From positions 94,144 to 158,143 of the forward strand of contig QLIY01000199.1 in NCBI GenBank assembly GCA_003260075.1: a stretch of DNA of 64,000 nt, given 5' to 3'. Under the pieces are notes generated by a model, which was not told the origin of the DNA, did not search any database, and was given only the letters and a program-made list of their open reading frames with translations. Below are positions 39,582-52,000 of the stretch, piece by piece. Source of the stretch: Phallusia mammillata (taxonomy: Eukaryota; Chordata; Ascidiacea; Phlebobranchia; Ascidiidae). The translations under genes were made by a program, and so were the position numbers. Numbering within the stretch: the stretch's first letter is position 1; each line of letters begins with the position of its first letter.

Positions 39582-40808
39582 TTATCTTTCCGCAGGGACT
39601 ATGCGTAAAATAATATGGTTACTACGTCGCTTTAATGCTTCGGCGGCCTCTTCATGTGTGTAACCTTCTAATTGTTCACCTGTAAACACAAAATCAAAAA
39701 AATTAAATAAAATTAGAGTTACTGTAGAACTCTGTAGAATAGAAGTTTTGTTTTCTTTGAAGGCACAATTTAACCACACAAAAAGTCTTCCTATTTGTAT
39801 TTTATGTCAAAAGTTTATTTTACTTGTGAAATACAGACAGGCTTAGGTATGTTACATTTAAACAACAAATATATATTATGCAATAACATTACAAAAAGCT
39901 TCACATTTTTAAGCGTGTGCTTATACGCCTCGCATGTGGTCAGAAAACAGAAAAAATTGAAGTTTTTTGCCATATTAAGCTTTCAAATTGAAACATTGCT
40001 GGAAATTACCGTTCACTGAAACGATTTTGTCCCCTCTTTTCAACCTGCCGTCGACCGCTGCAGCGCCAACTGCTGCCACGGATTTGACGAATATTGGAAG
40101 ATTTCCATGTGGTGAACCGTAACCTCCAACTATTGTGAATCCTAATCCATCAGCACCTCGCATTAGCTCTATGTCTATCTCCTTGTTGCTGCTGAAAATT
40201 ATCATATCATTAGTAACACAAAGTACAATTTGGATTGGGTTACCACATGAGCAAACGGCTGCTTTGATTTACTTATGTGAAGGTCCAAGAGTGATACCTT
40301 ACTCACAAAAACATATTTAAACTTTTTCAATGAGCCTGGCGTGCTATGATTTGTAAATGAGTATGCCGTGATCGCTGGTCTGCGGGGGGGGGGCCCACAT
40401 GAGCAAACGGCTGCTTTGATTTATTTATGTGAAGGTCCAAGAGTGATACCTTACTCACAAAAAGATATTTAAACGCTTTCAATGAGCCTGGCGTGCTATG
40501 ATTTGAAAATGAGTATGCCGTGATCGCTGGTCTGCACGGACGCTTCAGGGCTGATCCTAGTTGCGAATTTATGTTCATCTTAGCTGATCAATGGTCAAAC
40601 TGGCGGTCCCCTACTACGAAGCTGATATGTGCAGCATACAAGGCAACGGTGCTTGTGATTCGACTTTCGGCGGTTTAACCAATGACAAACTCCCAACCAA
40701 CCTGGTTTGTATATCTTCGATGGGACTTTTTACCATTGCATTAGCGGCGCTTGCGGCTTGCGTAAGGTAATCTGACAATCTCTTGATTGGTTCACCGCCT
40801 GCCTGAAC
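39582..40808 (-). CDS. MPDZ: MPDZ: linker and C-terminal PDZ13-like domain
   Basis: Exon 40702-40808 is a linker ([20 protein letters not shown]). Exon 40010-40191 reads [37 protein letters not shown] and [14 protein letters not shown]. Exon 39582-39679 reads [20 protein letters not shown] and ends [22 protein letters not shown] marks the last PDZ of MPDZ/PATJ. The 40010 exon has a tandem NAGNAG acceptor (exon end 40191 or 40188), both in frame, so one Ser may be optional. Confidence 0.95.
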
Positions 40809-42036
40809 CTGCAAAGTTCAACAAAGGTAACTGGAGGTCAAACAGGATATGAATCATAGGGGTTACTCTAGGTCAGGGATGGCGAACCTTTTTAGTTGAA
40901 TGGGTCAAACATGATATCAAAATTCGGAAAGAAAACAAAGTGGGTCACAGATTTTGTCGTATGTCAATGCTAAGATGCTTGTTGTTGCATCTTTTCTGCA
41001 AGTCTTGTAATCCTAGGTAGTTTTCAGTTTAATACACGCAGCAGTCATATCTGAGCTGAGACCATTCCGGGCACTTGATGTTATGAAATTCATGTGCGAA
41101 AACATTAATTCGCATGAATATGTGGAACCGAACAGCGTCAACACAGTTACAACAAATAGTTTCATATTGTACGTTTGAATAAACATGTCTGTTGCCTCAC
41201 AAACTTTTTTNCCCCTTCGTACTGGTGCACCCTAGGGTGCACCGTGCTCACCGGTTGAAGAGCACTGGTGTGTACCAGGGGTGGGGAACCTTTTTGTTTA
41301 CAAAGGCCACCAAACGGTTTATCGATACTCGTTTAGGCCGCATATGCTATTTCCTAGGCCAGGGATGGCGAACCGTTTTAGTTGAATGGATCAAACATGA
41401 TATCAAAATTCGGAAAGAAAACAAAGTGGGTCACAGATTTTGTCGTATGTCAATGCTAAGATGCTTGTTGTTGCATCTTTTCTGCAAGTCTTGTAATCCT
41501 ATGTAGTTTTCAGTTTAATACACGCAGCAGTCATATTTGAGCTAAGACGATTCCTGGCACCTGATTTTATGAAATCCATTTGTGAAAACAAGGATTCGCA
41601 TGAATACGTGGAACCGAACAGCGTCATCAAAGTTACAACAAATCGTTTCAANCTATAGTAATTAGTATAAATTTTTAAAACTACAAGTGGGTCACTGGAC
41701 TTCACGTGGTGGGTCACTTTGTGACCCGCGGGTCAGTGGTTCGCCATCCCTGCCCTAGATCAATAATAAGCTTCACATTTGCACAAAAAGTTGACCAAAT
41801 TCTTTTATAAAGTACAGTTTGGTCTATATTTAACGAAAAAGGTTTTAGATTTACAAGTTATTTATTTTTCAGTTGATAGGAGTCGCTGTAAAATTTCGTT
41901 TTTTTTAGGTAGCACTCAGTAGTATAATAAGACGTGTTGTTTAAAGTGGTTACACCTTTAAGTGAGTTTACACTTAGTTAAGGGGTGCTGGGCAATTACT
42001 GAGCGATTGGGGACGCTAAAAATGAACAGAATGTAT

Positions 42037-42084
<48 letters not shown>

Positions 42085-45000
42085 TATATAATTTGGCCAA
42101 ATGCTCCGGTAGGAAAAACTAGTTTTGGTAATTGTAAAATAAAAAAGCAAAATCAGTTTTCTAGTTATTTAATTAGTGCTATAGTTTGCAGTAAGAGTTG
42201 TTTATTTCAACTAGTTCAGTGGTTCTCAAACTGTTTTATTGTGGGGCCAAATGCTATTTTTTTAAGTGTGTAAGGAGCCACAAAACACGCAACCTGAGAA
42301 AATCACTAAAGATTATTTCCTTAAAAGCTAAAATAATAATCTTTGGTGGTATTCTGAGGTCTGGTGAGAGCCGCAAGTAAGTTGTTGGGAGTCGCATGCG
42401 GCCTTGAGAGCGCGTTTGAAAATCACTAAAATATACATTCTACCTGCATGAGCACAATGGCGTCCTCAGAACCCTTCAGCATTACGACAACTTCATCGTG
42501 TGATTTGTTGTCCGTACTTTGTCCGTTAATGCTCAGAATTTTGTCGCCAACCTGCGTAGAACAAAGTTTTGTTGGCCAATACCAACGCAAAGCTAAAAGT
42601 AATAAGGGCTTCCAGTCACTGATAAACTTATCTCTCGCTTAAAGGTAAATCATAGTACTCCAGGTCAGTGGTGGGATTCAGGACTTTTGTAACAAAACCG
42701 GCTGAAAAATCTGACTTTTGTGATAGAACCAGCTGACAAAAAAACTGAATCCCACCACTGCTCCAGGCCCATTGAGGACGTTATGGCGAGTCAGCCCGTC
42801 TCCTAAGCGTTCCTATATGGCAAGACACAGACTAGAAAAATCTAGCCTGCGGTGGGATTCGAACCCAAGACAGGAGTCTTTCCAGGACAGGCTCAGTGGA
42901 GAATCTAACGAAAGTCGAATCACAAGCACCGTTACCTGTCTTGTATGCTGCACATGTCAGCTTCATAGTAGGGGATCGCCAGTTTGACCAAAGAGATAAC
43001 TTACCGAAAAAGTTACCGTAGTAATGCAAACCAATTTTGAATTGATCACAAATAGCAGTTTTTCCAACACAGCTAACTAAAATTTCAACCACAAAATCCA
43101 CTTACGTTCAGTTTCTTTGCAGCTGCCCCGTTGTCTTGAACCATTGCCACAAAAATAGGGACATCCCCTAAAGGAGAACCGACGCCGCCTGCAATGCTGA
43201 TGCCCAGGGGTTGAGTTGGCGACTGTAATGTCATAAATAAACGCGTTAAACGTCATAAATATGCAACGATCAAGGTGTTAATGCAAAGCTATAATTAAAA
43301 TATTTAGTGCGATTATTAGAAGCGTACGATTGAAATCACAAACATAACAAGATTCATAATAAGTGAATCGGTATCATGAAATATCATATTATGAAATCCA
43401 TAACTTAGTGAAATGCTATCTTGAAATCACGAACATGACGTGATGCAGGATTTATGAAACGTTATCATAAAACATCACATGGTGCAATTCAGAAGTTCGT
43501 GAAATGCTATCATGAATCACAAACATGGCGTGAATCAGAATTTATGAAACATTATCACGAAACATTATATGGCGCAATCCACAATTTAGTGAAATGCTAT
43601 CAGGAAATCACGAACATGACTTGATGCAGAATTTGCGAAATACCATGAAAATCAGCAAGAATCACGTGATCTAGCTTTAAATAAAAATCTTGTATATGAA
43701 TCGCATTCACGGAATCATGGGCATGAAAAAATCTAGAAATTCATAAAACAGTCACACGAAAATCATCGCGAATTAAATATCATTCGCCGTGATGAAAATC
43801 TAGCCTAAATTGTATCGGTTTAGGCAGGCACATAACCGACCATATTACCTTATCAATTTCGACAAATCGCATTTGATGTTCTTCTCTCTCTTTGCTGGTG
43901 ATTTTAGGTTGACTATTTTCATCAGTGGAACCACCCATGTATGCGGATTTGGGCAGAGAGATTAAATCTTCAGGAATCCCCGCTTTTAACCGACCAACTT
44001 TGATGTCAACTGCACCGTGGGAGTTCTATACAATAAATAAAGATAGTTGCATCTTTGGTTATAAAGCACTGCGGTTTTTGGCATAATTATGAACTTAGGA
44101 AATGTAAGAATGCCTTTTTTTAACTTCCATATTGGTAACGTCTATTAAACTTGTTTTTTAAGCTACGTATAAGTGTTTTTTTTTTCTTGCCCTTTAAACA
44201 CTTTAAAATATATTTTGCTATTTTCTACTAAATGTTTCCATTTTACAAATTTAGAGACATTATAATCATTCATGACCTAAACTTTAGAAAAAAAAGCGAG
44301 CCTTTTTAACTAATAAAATGTTTACTTTATACAAATTTCTTAACATTTTAAAATTTTAATCATGGGTGACCACAGGTTCCTCAAAAAACACGAGCCATTT
44401 TAACTAATACAGCTTTCTGGCAAACATATCTGCATACCCACCCAAAGTACGAAGTAAGTACACGAGTTAAAATGAAAACACTTTTGTTTTGTAAAACAAT
44501 CAGACTTTTGTAGGGACTAAAACAGGACTTCAAAACCTCGGTACCCAAAACACATTTTGTAGAAGAGCTATACTTGGTTCATATAATATCCAGCAGCCTA
44601 TGAACAAACCATAAGTCTTACTTTGAGTAATTGTGCAGCGACGTCCTGACCAGCCATTCTGAGATCGACTCCATTTACAGCTAGAATCTGATCACCCTTA
44701 CGCATTGTTCCCTCCCTCTCTGCTGCCCCTCCGTGGACAAGGTTTGACACAAAAACTCCAGCACCGTTTCTACAACAGGAGGAAAAGTGATTAGCAGTGA
44801 ATCACTAAAGAGGCTTGTTTTTTGGGGATTTTTGCATGTTTTGTAAGTAAGACTGGTAGATAATTACTTGACACTGTAGATAAGTAATTCCTAAACTATG
44901 TCTAGTAAAATATTGTTGTTTTTTACTTTCATCATATGTCTTAAAGATTGATTTTAAAAAACCCCCCCCCCTTTTGCATGTTTTGTAAGTAAGACTGGTA

Positions 45001-45987
45001 GATAATTACTTGACACTGTGGCTAAGTAATTCCTAAACTACGTCTAGTAAAATATTGTTGTTTTGATTTTAAAAAGCTGGTGAGTATGAAAAAGCTAGAA
45101 GTGTTTATAGAACTTATTTGTCACCAAAACCAGTTACATTTTGGGGGCTTGTGGGTAAACCACTGGGTCATATGGGGTCAAACTTTGGGAGGATCAGGTT
45201 TAGATAACTAACTGTTGTAAGCGTAAATTTAAACAAAAGTTTGCAGCACTCATTCTTAAACAAACGGGTGGAACAAACCGGCGATAGACCGAAAAAAATA
45301 TACGAAAACAATATGTGTCCCCTTCAGATACAGAGAAGTCTCACTTATCCCAACCGTGGGTTCGAACCCCCCCCCCTATTGGTAACGTCTATTAAACTTG
45401 TTTTTTAAGCTACGTATAAGTGTTGTTTTTTCTTGTATATATATTTTGCTATTTTCTACTAAATGTTTCCATTTTACAAATTTAGAGACATTATAATCAT
45501 TCATGACCTAAACTTTAGAAAAAAAAGCGAGCCTTTTTAACTAATAAAATGTTTACTTTATACAAATTTCTTAACATTTTAAAATTTTAATCATGGGTGA
45601 CCACAGNGTTAAAAACAAACCAGCGTTACACAGAAAATACAGGATGCGACCCCACAAAAATGTTTACACCAAAACGAGGCCCAAGATATTTTAGTTCACA
45701 TCGTTTTACGATACGTTAAAATACGTTGAGTCAAGAATATTTTTTCACACAAAATTACGCAAAACATGCAAAAACTGTCTTTTAAACTAACTCAAATACA
45801 GCATTCTACGGCGTTTCAAAGCAACTGTGCTTCTTGTTGACAATTGACATAACCTGTATTTTGAAGATCTTAATGATACGAAACAACAGGAATAGTTACA
45901 TAACAATAAGAAGAACCTTGGAGATTTTTTTGAAAAACAAAACCAGATAAAAATATAAAGTTGTAAATTCAGGTTTACGTGAAAAAA

Positions 45988-46053
<66 letters not shown>

Positions 46054-49000
46054 CGTACCACCTGAAAAGCCTTCGCGTACCACAGGTTGGGAATCCCTGT
46101 CCTAGACTGTGCCTTGCCTTATGGGAATGCTTGGGAGACCAGTTTGATTCAGAATAACGCCTGTAATGGGCCTGGTATATTATGACCTATCCAAAAAATA
46201 GCAATGTTCTATGGCAAGTCGGCTGGGAAAAATGTTCTAGATCACATAAGTTGGGCGTAATAAATTTGCTCTGATTACCGTCGGCCGACGATGCTAAGGC
46301 CAAGACTTCTTCCCCCTTTTTTCGTGAGATGGACATCATAGACATCGTATAAATCGCTGTCATTCTCACTGTTAACTGCCTCCCTGTTGTAAATTGAAAT
46401 TGGTAAAAATGCAACGAATAAATCGAATGGTCACCCCCCCCCCATGGACATCATAGACATCGTATAAATCGCTGTCATTCTCACTGTTAACAGCCTCCCT
46501 GTTGTAAAGTGAAATTGGTAAAATAGAGATGAACAAATCAAAGGGTCATGGGTTCAAAACCCGAACAATACAATGTGGAAATTTTTGTAAATTTTGGGCG
46601 TAAAATTGCACAGTGATGTTTTTATGATTTAGTTGTATTTCAGGGATGGGCAATCTTTATTTTCATGCTTTTTTATTAATTGTTAATTTAACAATCGTTC
46701 GTAATAATAGGTAACGTGTTTAGTGACTTTTAAGTAAATTGTATAAAATTTCAGAAAAATATACGTAAACACACGAAATAGGATTCAGTATTCTAGATTC
46801 TAATTCACAGTTCTAGAATAGAAAACGATTTTAATTGCCCCCCCCCCCCCTGTCGGAATTTTTATATTTTTTTGCTCAAAATTGTTTTTTTTCTACGTTT
46901 TAGTTGTATTTAGGGATGGACAATTTATATTAGCCGATGTACCCATGCTTTTTGATTAATTGTTAAATAAAACATGGTTATCATTGGTAACACGTTTAAT
47001 GCGCTTTTAAGTAAAGTGTTTTAAGTGTCTGGAAAGAAGTGCAAAAACCACGAAATAAGATTCTGTATTCTAGATTCTAATTTACTAGTGTAGAATAGAA
47101 AACGATTTTAAATGCCTATCCCTAGTTGCATTAGGTATTCGTCAAACAGAATTATCTTTATTCTATCATATTGTTAAAACACAAGTTATATATGACTTGT
47201 TTTAAAATGTTAAAAGACGAAAACTTTTTCAGCAGTGCAAATCAATTTGCTACCAATATGAAATAACTGCTATCATAAAATTGAACTACAAATAAAATCT
47301 ACAGAAAAACATGCAATTGTGGATGGCAATTTATTTTAGAGTGCATGATTGCTTATTTTATGACCGTATTCTATGCAAGTTTTTCAATACAACCATAATT
47401 TCATGATGACTTTAAATTATTTAATCAGTTGTGCATCCCCCCCCCCTCAATACAACCATAATTTCATGATGACTTTAAATTATTTAATCAGTTGAGCAGA
47501 TAAAATATTGCAGAAATTAAAAATACTGGATATTTAATGATTTTCAAAAAGGGTAATGATTATCTCGTGGCTAAACCGAAAGGCTTTCTAGGTTCTTTGT
47601 AAATATTAGGACTGTTCAAAACAACTTTTTCTTTTAAAATTTCGCAATTTAAAGCAAATTTTGTTGTTGTTTTCTTTAGCAATGGACAACATGCAAAAGT
47701 CAGTTCTACAATTAAGTGAATATAGCAGAGTTTAAGTAATAGTTCATAATTTCAAATTTTTTAAAGTTTTAGTTGTTAACAGGTTATTAATAGCAAGGAA
47801 AAATTGGAGGTATTTTATACACATGCTCTACATATCATGCAAGCGTATTGTATTTCACCAATAAGCAAGGTTTGGTAATCTAAACTTTCGCTGCCACTTA
47901 AGAAACCGTTTTGACCTGGAAAACATCAAGACAATACAACAACAATTAAAAAAAAATCTGAAAGGAAATGTTTAACCAATAAATGGTGGGTCAAATAGTA
48001 GTATAATGGTTAAAATAAATGGGTCTGTATTCTTATGATATATTTGTAGGAAATGTGCAACCGATAAATGGTTGGTAAAATGGTAGTGTGATGGTAAAAA
48101 AATGGAATTGTATTTTTATACCCCCCCCCCAGTAGTATAATGGTTAAAATAAATGGGTCTGTATTCTTATGATATATTCGTAGGAAATGTGCAACCAATA
48201 AATGGTTGGTAAAATGGCAGTGTGATGGTAAAAAAATGGAATTGTATTTTTATGATAAATTTAGGAAATGTTCAACCAAAAAAATGGTTGGTAAAATGGT
48301 AGCAGATTAAATTAAAATGCTGGTAAAGCCAGTTTTTTGCACATATTTTAATCAATTAATCAGGATGCCTTGCTAATGTTTTAGCTATGGTTTCAGCCAG
48401 GAGAACTACACATATTTTAAGATTTTGAATTCCCCCCCCCCAAATTAAAATGCTGGTAAAGCCAGTTTTTTGCACATATTTTAATCAATCAATCAGGATG
48501 CCGTGCTAATGTTTTAGCATTGGTTTCAGCCAGGAGAACTACACATATTTTAAGATTTTGAATCATATCCCCTCAGAGAATGTTGAAAATGTTGAAAATA
48601 TCCCCTTTAAACGAAAAACAACTAACTTGGTTATATATTTTCGTATTATTGACTACTTCTTGAAATTCGTATTCGATAAACTCGTCCCAGTATGTAAACC
48701 CATTATTTTTTCATTAAAGTTACATTTTAAAACAACAAACTGTTAAGTGGTGACATAATTTTTTTCTCAAAAACACTGGTTTCATTATTAAAACACACCG
48801 AAAACGATGTGAAAAGTTTTTTTGAAACACTGATTTTCCATAAACGCTTTAGAGCTAATCCCAGTGTTGAATATACCCTCACAAATACACCAAAACACAC
48901 CCCAAAAAACTTCAATTTTCACCTGTTTTCATCACGATGAACAGTAAGCCGCACCTTTCCTGGTGTGTTCCTCAACACTTCTATAGCTTGATCGTGCGTA

Positions 49001-52000
49001 GCGTGACGCAGATCATGTGTATTTACGAATAATATCCTGTCACCTGGCCACAACCGTCCGTCCTTTGCCGCTGCCCCTTCATCGTACACTGTGTGCACAA
49101 GAATAGAGTTCTGTAAAGAGAACAAAGGTTTTAGGGTTGGCGGTTCAAATCTCGAGCGGTAAATTATGCAATAGACCAGTGAATAGACTTTGCAATTACA
49201 TTTGCCAGAAGAGCTCTTCAAACTTGATACTATGCCTGGCAGCAATAGCTTATATACAGTGAATAGACTGTTTCATAAAAAAACAGGTAAAAGCAGGAAT
49301 ATTTAATGTGGAAATCACACAAGGTAATTGGTTATAGCACACTAAACGATTTGCTGGTTCCCCCCCCCCGCACAAGAATAGAGTTCTGTAAAGAGAACAA
49401 AGGTTTTAGGGTTGGCGATTCAAATCTCAAACAGTAAATTATGCATAAGACGAGTAAATAGACTCAAGTTGCCCCCCCCCCCTTCGACAAAATACAACAA
49501 CATTTTTCGTTATATTTGGATAACAACCGTGTGCTTAGTAAGTCATACTTGTCTATAAAAATGACCTTGCAAAGAATGTGCACTATTGCCCACTTTGGGA
49601 GAAAAAAAACTTTTGTGCACTAGAAGTTCGCACACTAAGAGTTATGGCTGCAAAATGACTTGAGCCAAAAATCCTACTGTTCTGTGTTTTGAACGTTGTG
49701 TAAATTGAGATAAAGTAATCCCCCCCCCCTAATAATGAAATAGCCCTAAAAACTCAGCACGCAGCGCACAAAAGGTTGCCTACCCCTGCGTTGACATAAA
49801 CAATTGCTAGAAGCTTCCGCCTTGAGGGTTTTGGGTAATTTTGAAGGGTGAAAAGTGGTAACGCCCTAAGACACCCAGAATAAAACCTGAAATGTCAAGC
49901 AAGTCAGCCAAGCGGTTAGAACAATATTTAGAAACGTGTTCGACATTGAATTTTAAAACTACCAGTACATTTTAGGTTTTTAACACACCCGGCCATTTTG
50001 TTTGCAAAATATATATTGAAGAAAAGTGTTTTTTTAGCAGCCATTTTTTGAAAACTGTTTCTTAATTTTCTAATTGTAAAGGTGCACGTTGTTAACTACG
50101 AAACAATTTTCGACAAAATACAACAACATTTTTCGTTATATTTGGATAACAACCGTAGACTTAGTAAGCCATACTTGTCTATAAAAATGACCTTGCGAAG
50201 CATATGCACTATTGTCCACTTTGGGAGATAAAAAACTTTTGTACACTAGAGAAGTTCGCACACTAAAAGTTATGGCTGCAAAACGACTTGAGCCAAAAAT
50301 ACTACTGTTCTGTGGTTTGAACGTTCTGTACATTGAGATTAAGTAACGGTAGAGCTACTAACACAAGAACTCACACCAGAAAAGTATCGTTAAATACCAA
50401 CAAATGGCGTAAAAAGCACAGTTATTTAAATTAGTGAGATAGTGAGACTGGAATAGGGTTAGGGACTTAATTTAACACAAAGAACTGGGTTTTAGATTGT
50501 TTAACTTGTTGATAAACAGTCAGCATTTAAACAAATTGCATTTGAAGTATTTAGCAAACCTGTCTGTGAGTTCTTGTTTTAGTAGCTCTACCTAAAGTAA
50601 CAAGTTCTTGTACTATGAGACATAATTGTAAGGTTCTGCGCATTAAGATAAAATTTCCAAAACTGTACGAAACCTCACCAACAAACTGTCCGATCCTCCT
50701 ACAATGCTCACTCCAAGTCCCGACTTCCCCTTGTTGATTTCAATCGTCGTCTCGCGCCCGGGGGTAATAGGGCACATTAGTGGGTCCTGGTTCTCAGACC
50801 CAACCTCCGACGATGGTGACGTCATAGCTCGGTGACCCGAGGATGACGACACATCTGAATGGGAAGAAACGGAACTCGTTTGTGATTGATCGAGTGAGCT
50901 TTTCTGGTCCGATTTGACCTTGATCGGCTCGAATTTGACCTTGACATGTGTAAATTGGTCTGATTGGTCAAGAAGAGGCGCGCTCGCTTCTGATTGGCGG
51001 ACGGACGTGACTTTAATGCCTTCTGACTGGTCGGAATAAGAAGAGCTTTGATTTGAAATTGTTTTTTGCTGTGATTGATTGGAAACTGTTTCTGATTGGA
51101 CAGAGGAAACTTCTGAAGAGCCGTCTGTCACGACGGATTGTCTTTTCAGTGATTTTCTTTCCACCTTTTGGCCCACATCATTATTCTCAATAATCACAAC
51201 ATTAGAAGTACTGTTGAATTGTTTGTTCATCTGCAAAGCACTCAACGGACGAGTCTTGTTCAACGAAGTGACTGAATTTGACCTCATGGTAACATTGGCG
51301 TCCACCCATTGGCTGGTTTGACCCGATGCTTTGCTCTGAATGGACAAGTCATCAGCCAATAGCGTTCGAGAGATCATTGACATTGATTTTGGCCGGTATT
51401 TGATGCGGTCTTTTGCGCCAGCGCTAGAGGTACGCCGTAGCTGTGGTTTTTTCAATGGTACGATTTCTGTGGCCTGATTTGGGGTCGTTTCGTTGACAAA
51501 CGACAATTGCAAGGTTTTTTCTCCGAGCAGAGGCTTAAATTCAGACATGGTTTATGGTTGTGGCGTTTGCATAACTATTGGTGACAGGCTATGAACAAAA
51601 AAGCAAAGCTTACTATATTAGCTGCACTATAGCCAATGCGGCCGATCTCTCGTCACCAGCTGCACTGATGAGATCTTATAGGTCTTATAGGCCCCGTTAA
51701 GGCCCGAAAGTGTGATTGACATGCCTATACATTGAAGCCTTAGGAAAGACCAAGAAAACAAACAAACTAGACAATTGGTCTTGAACAAAGCCTTTTTAAA
51801 GCTGTTTGACATTAGGTCAGGTCCAGCACTTAGCTGATTACCTAGTTCAAATTTTCAACAAAAAACTGACACAGAGTGTAAAGTCAGACCCGAATCCAGC
51901 CCGTTTTTTTGAACAAACCTAAGCCCGAACCCGGCCCGACTTACTACTTCGGTTTGAATAGTTGTAGAAAAGTATTGATGCACTAAACCCTGTTTAAACG

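Noticed and set aside
51079..51321. Plus-strand 80-codon frame
   Set aside because: It is the antisense of the Ser-rich MPDZ exon; no splice or family support.
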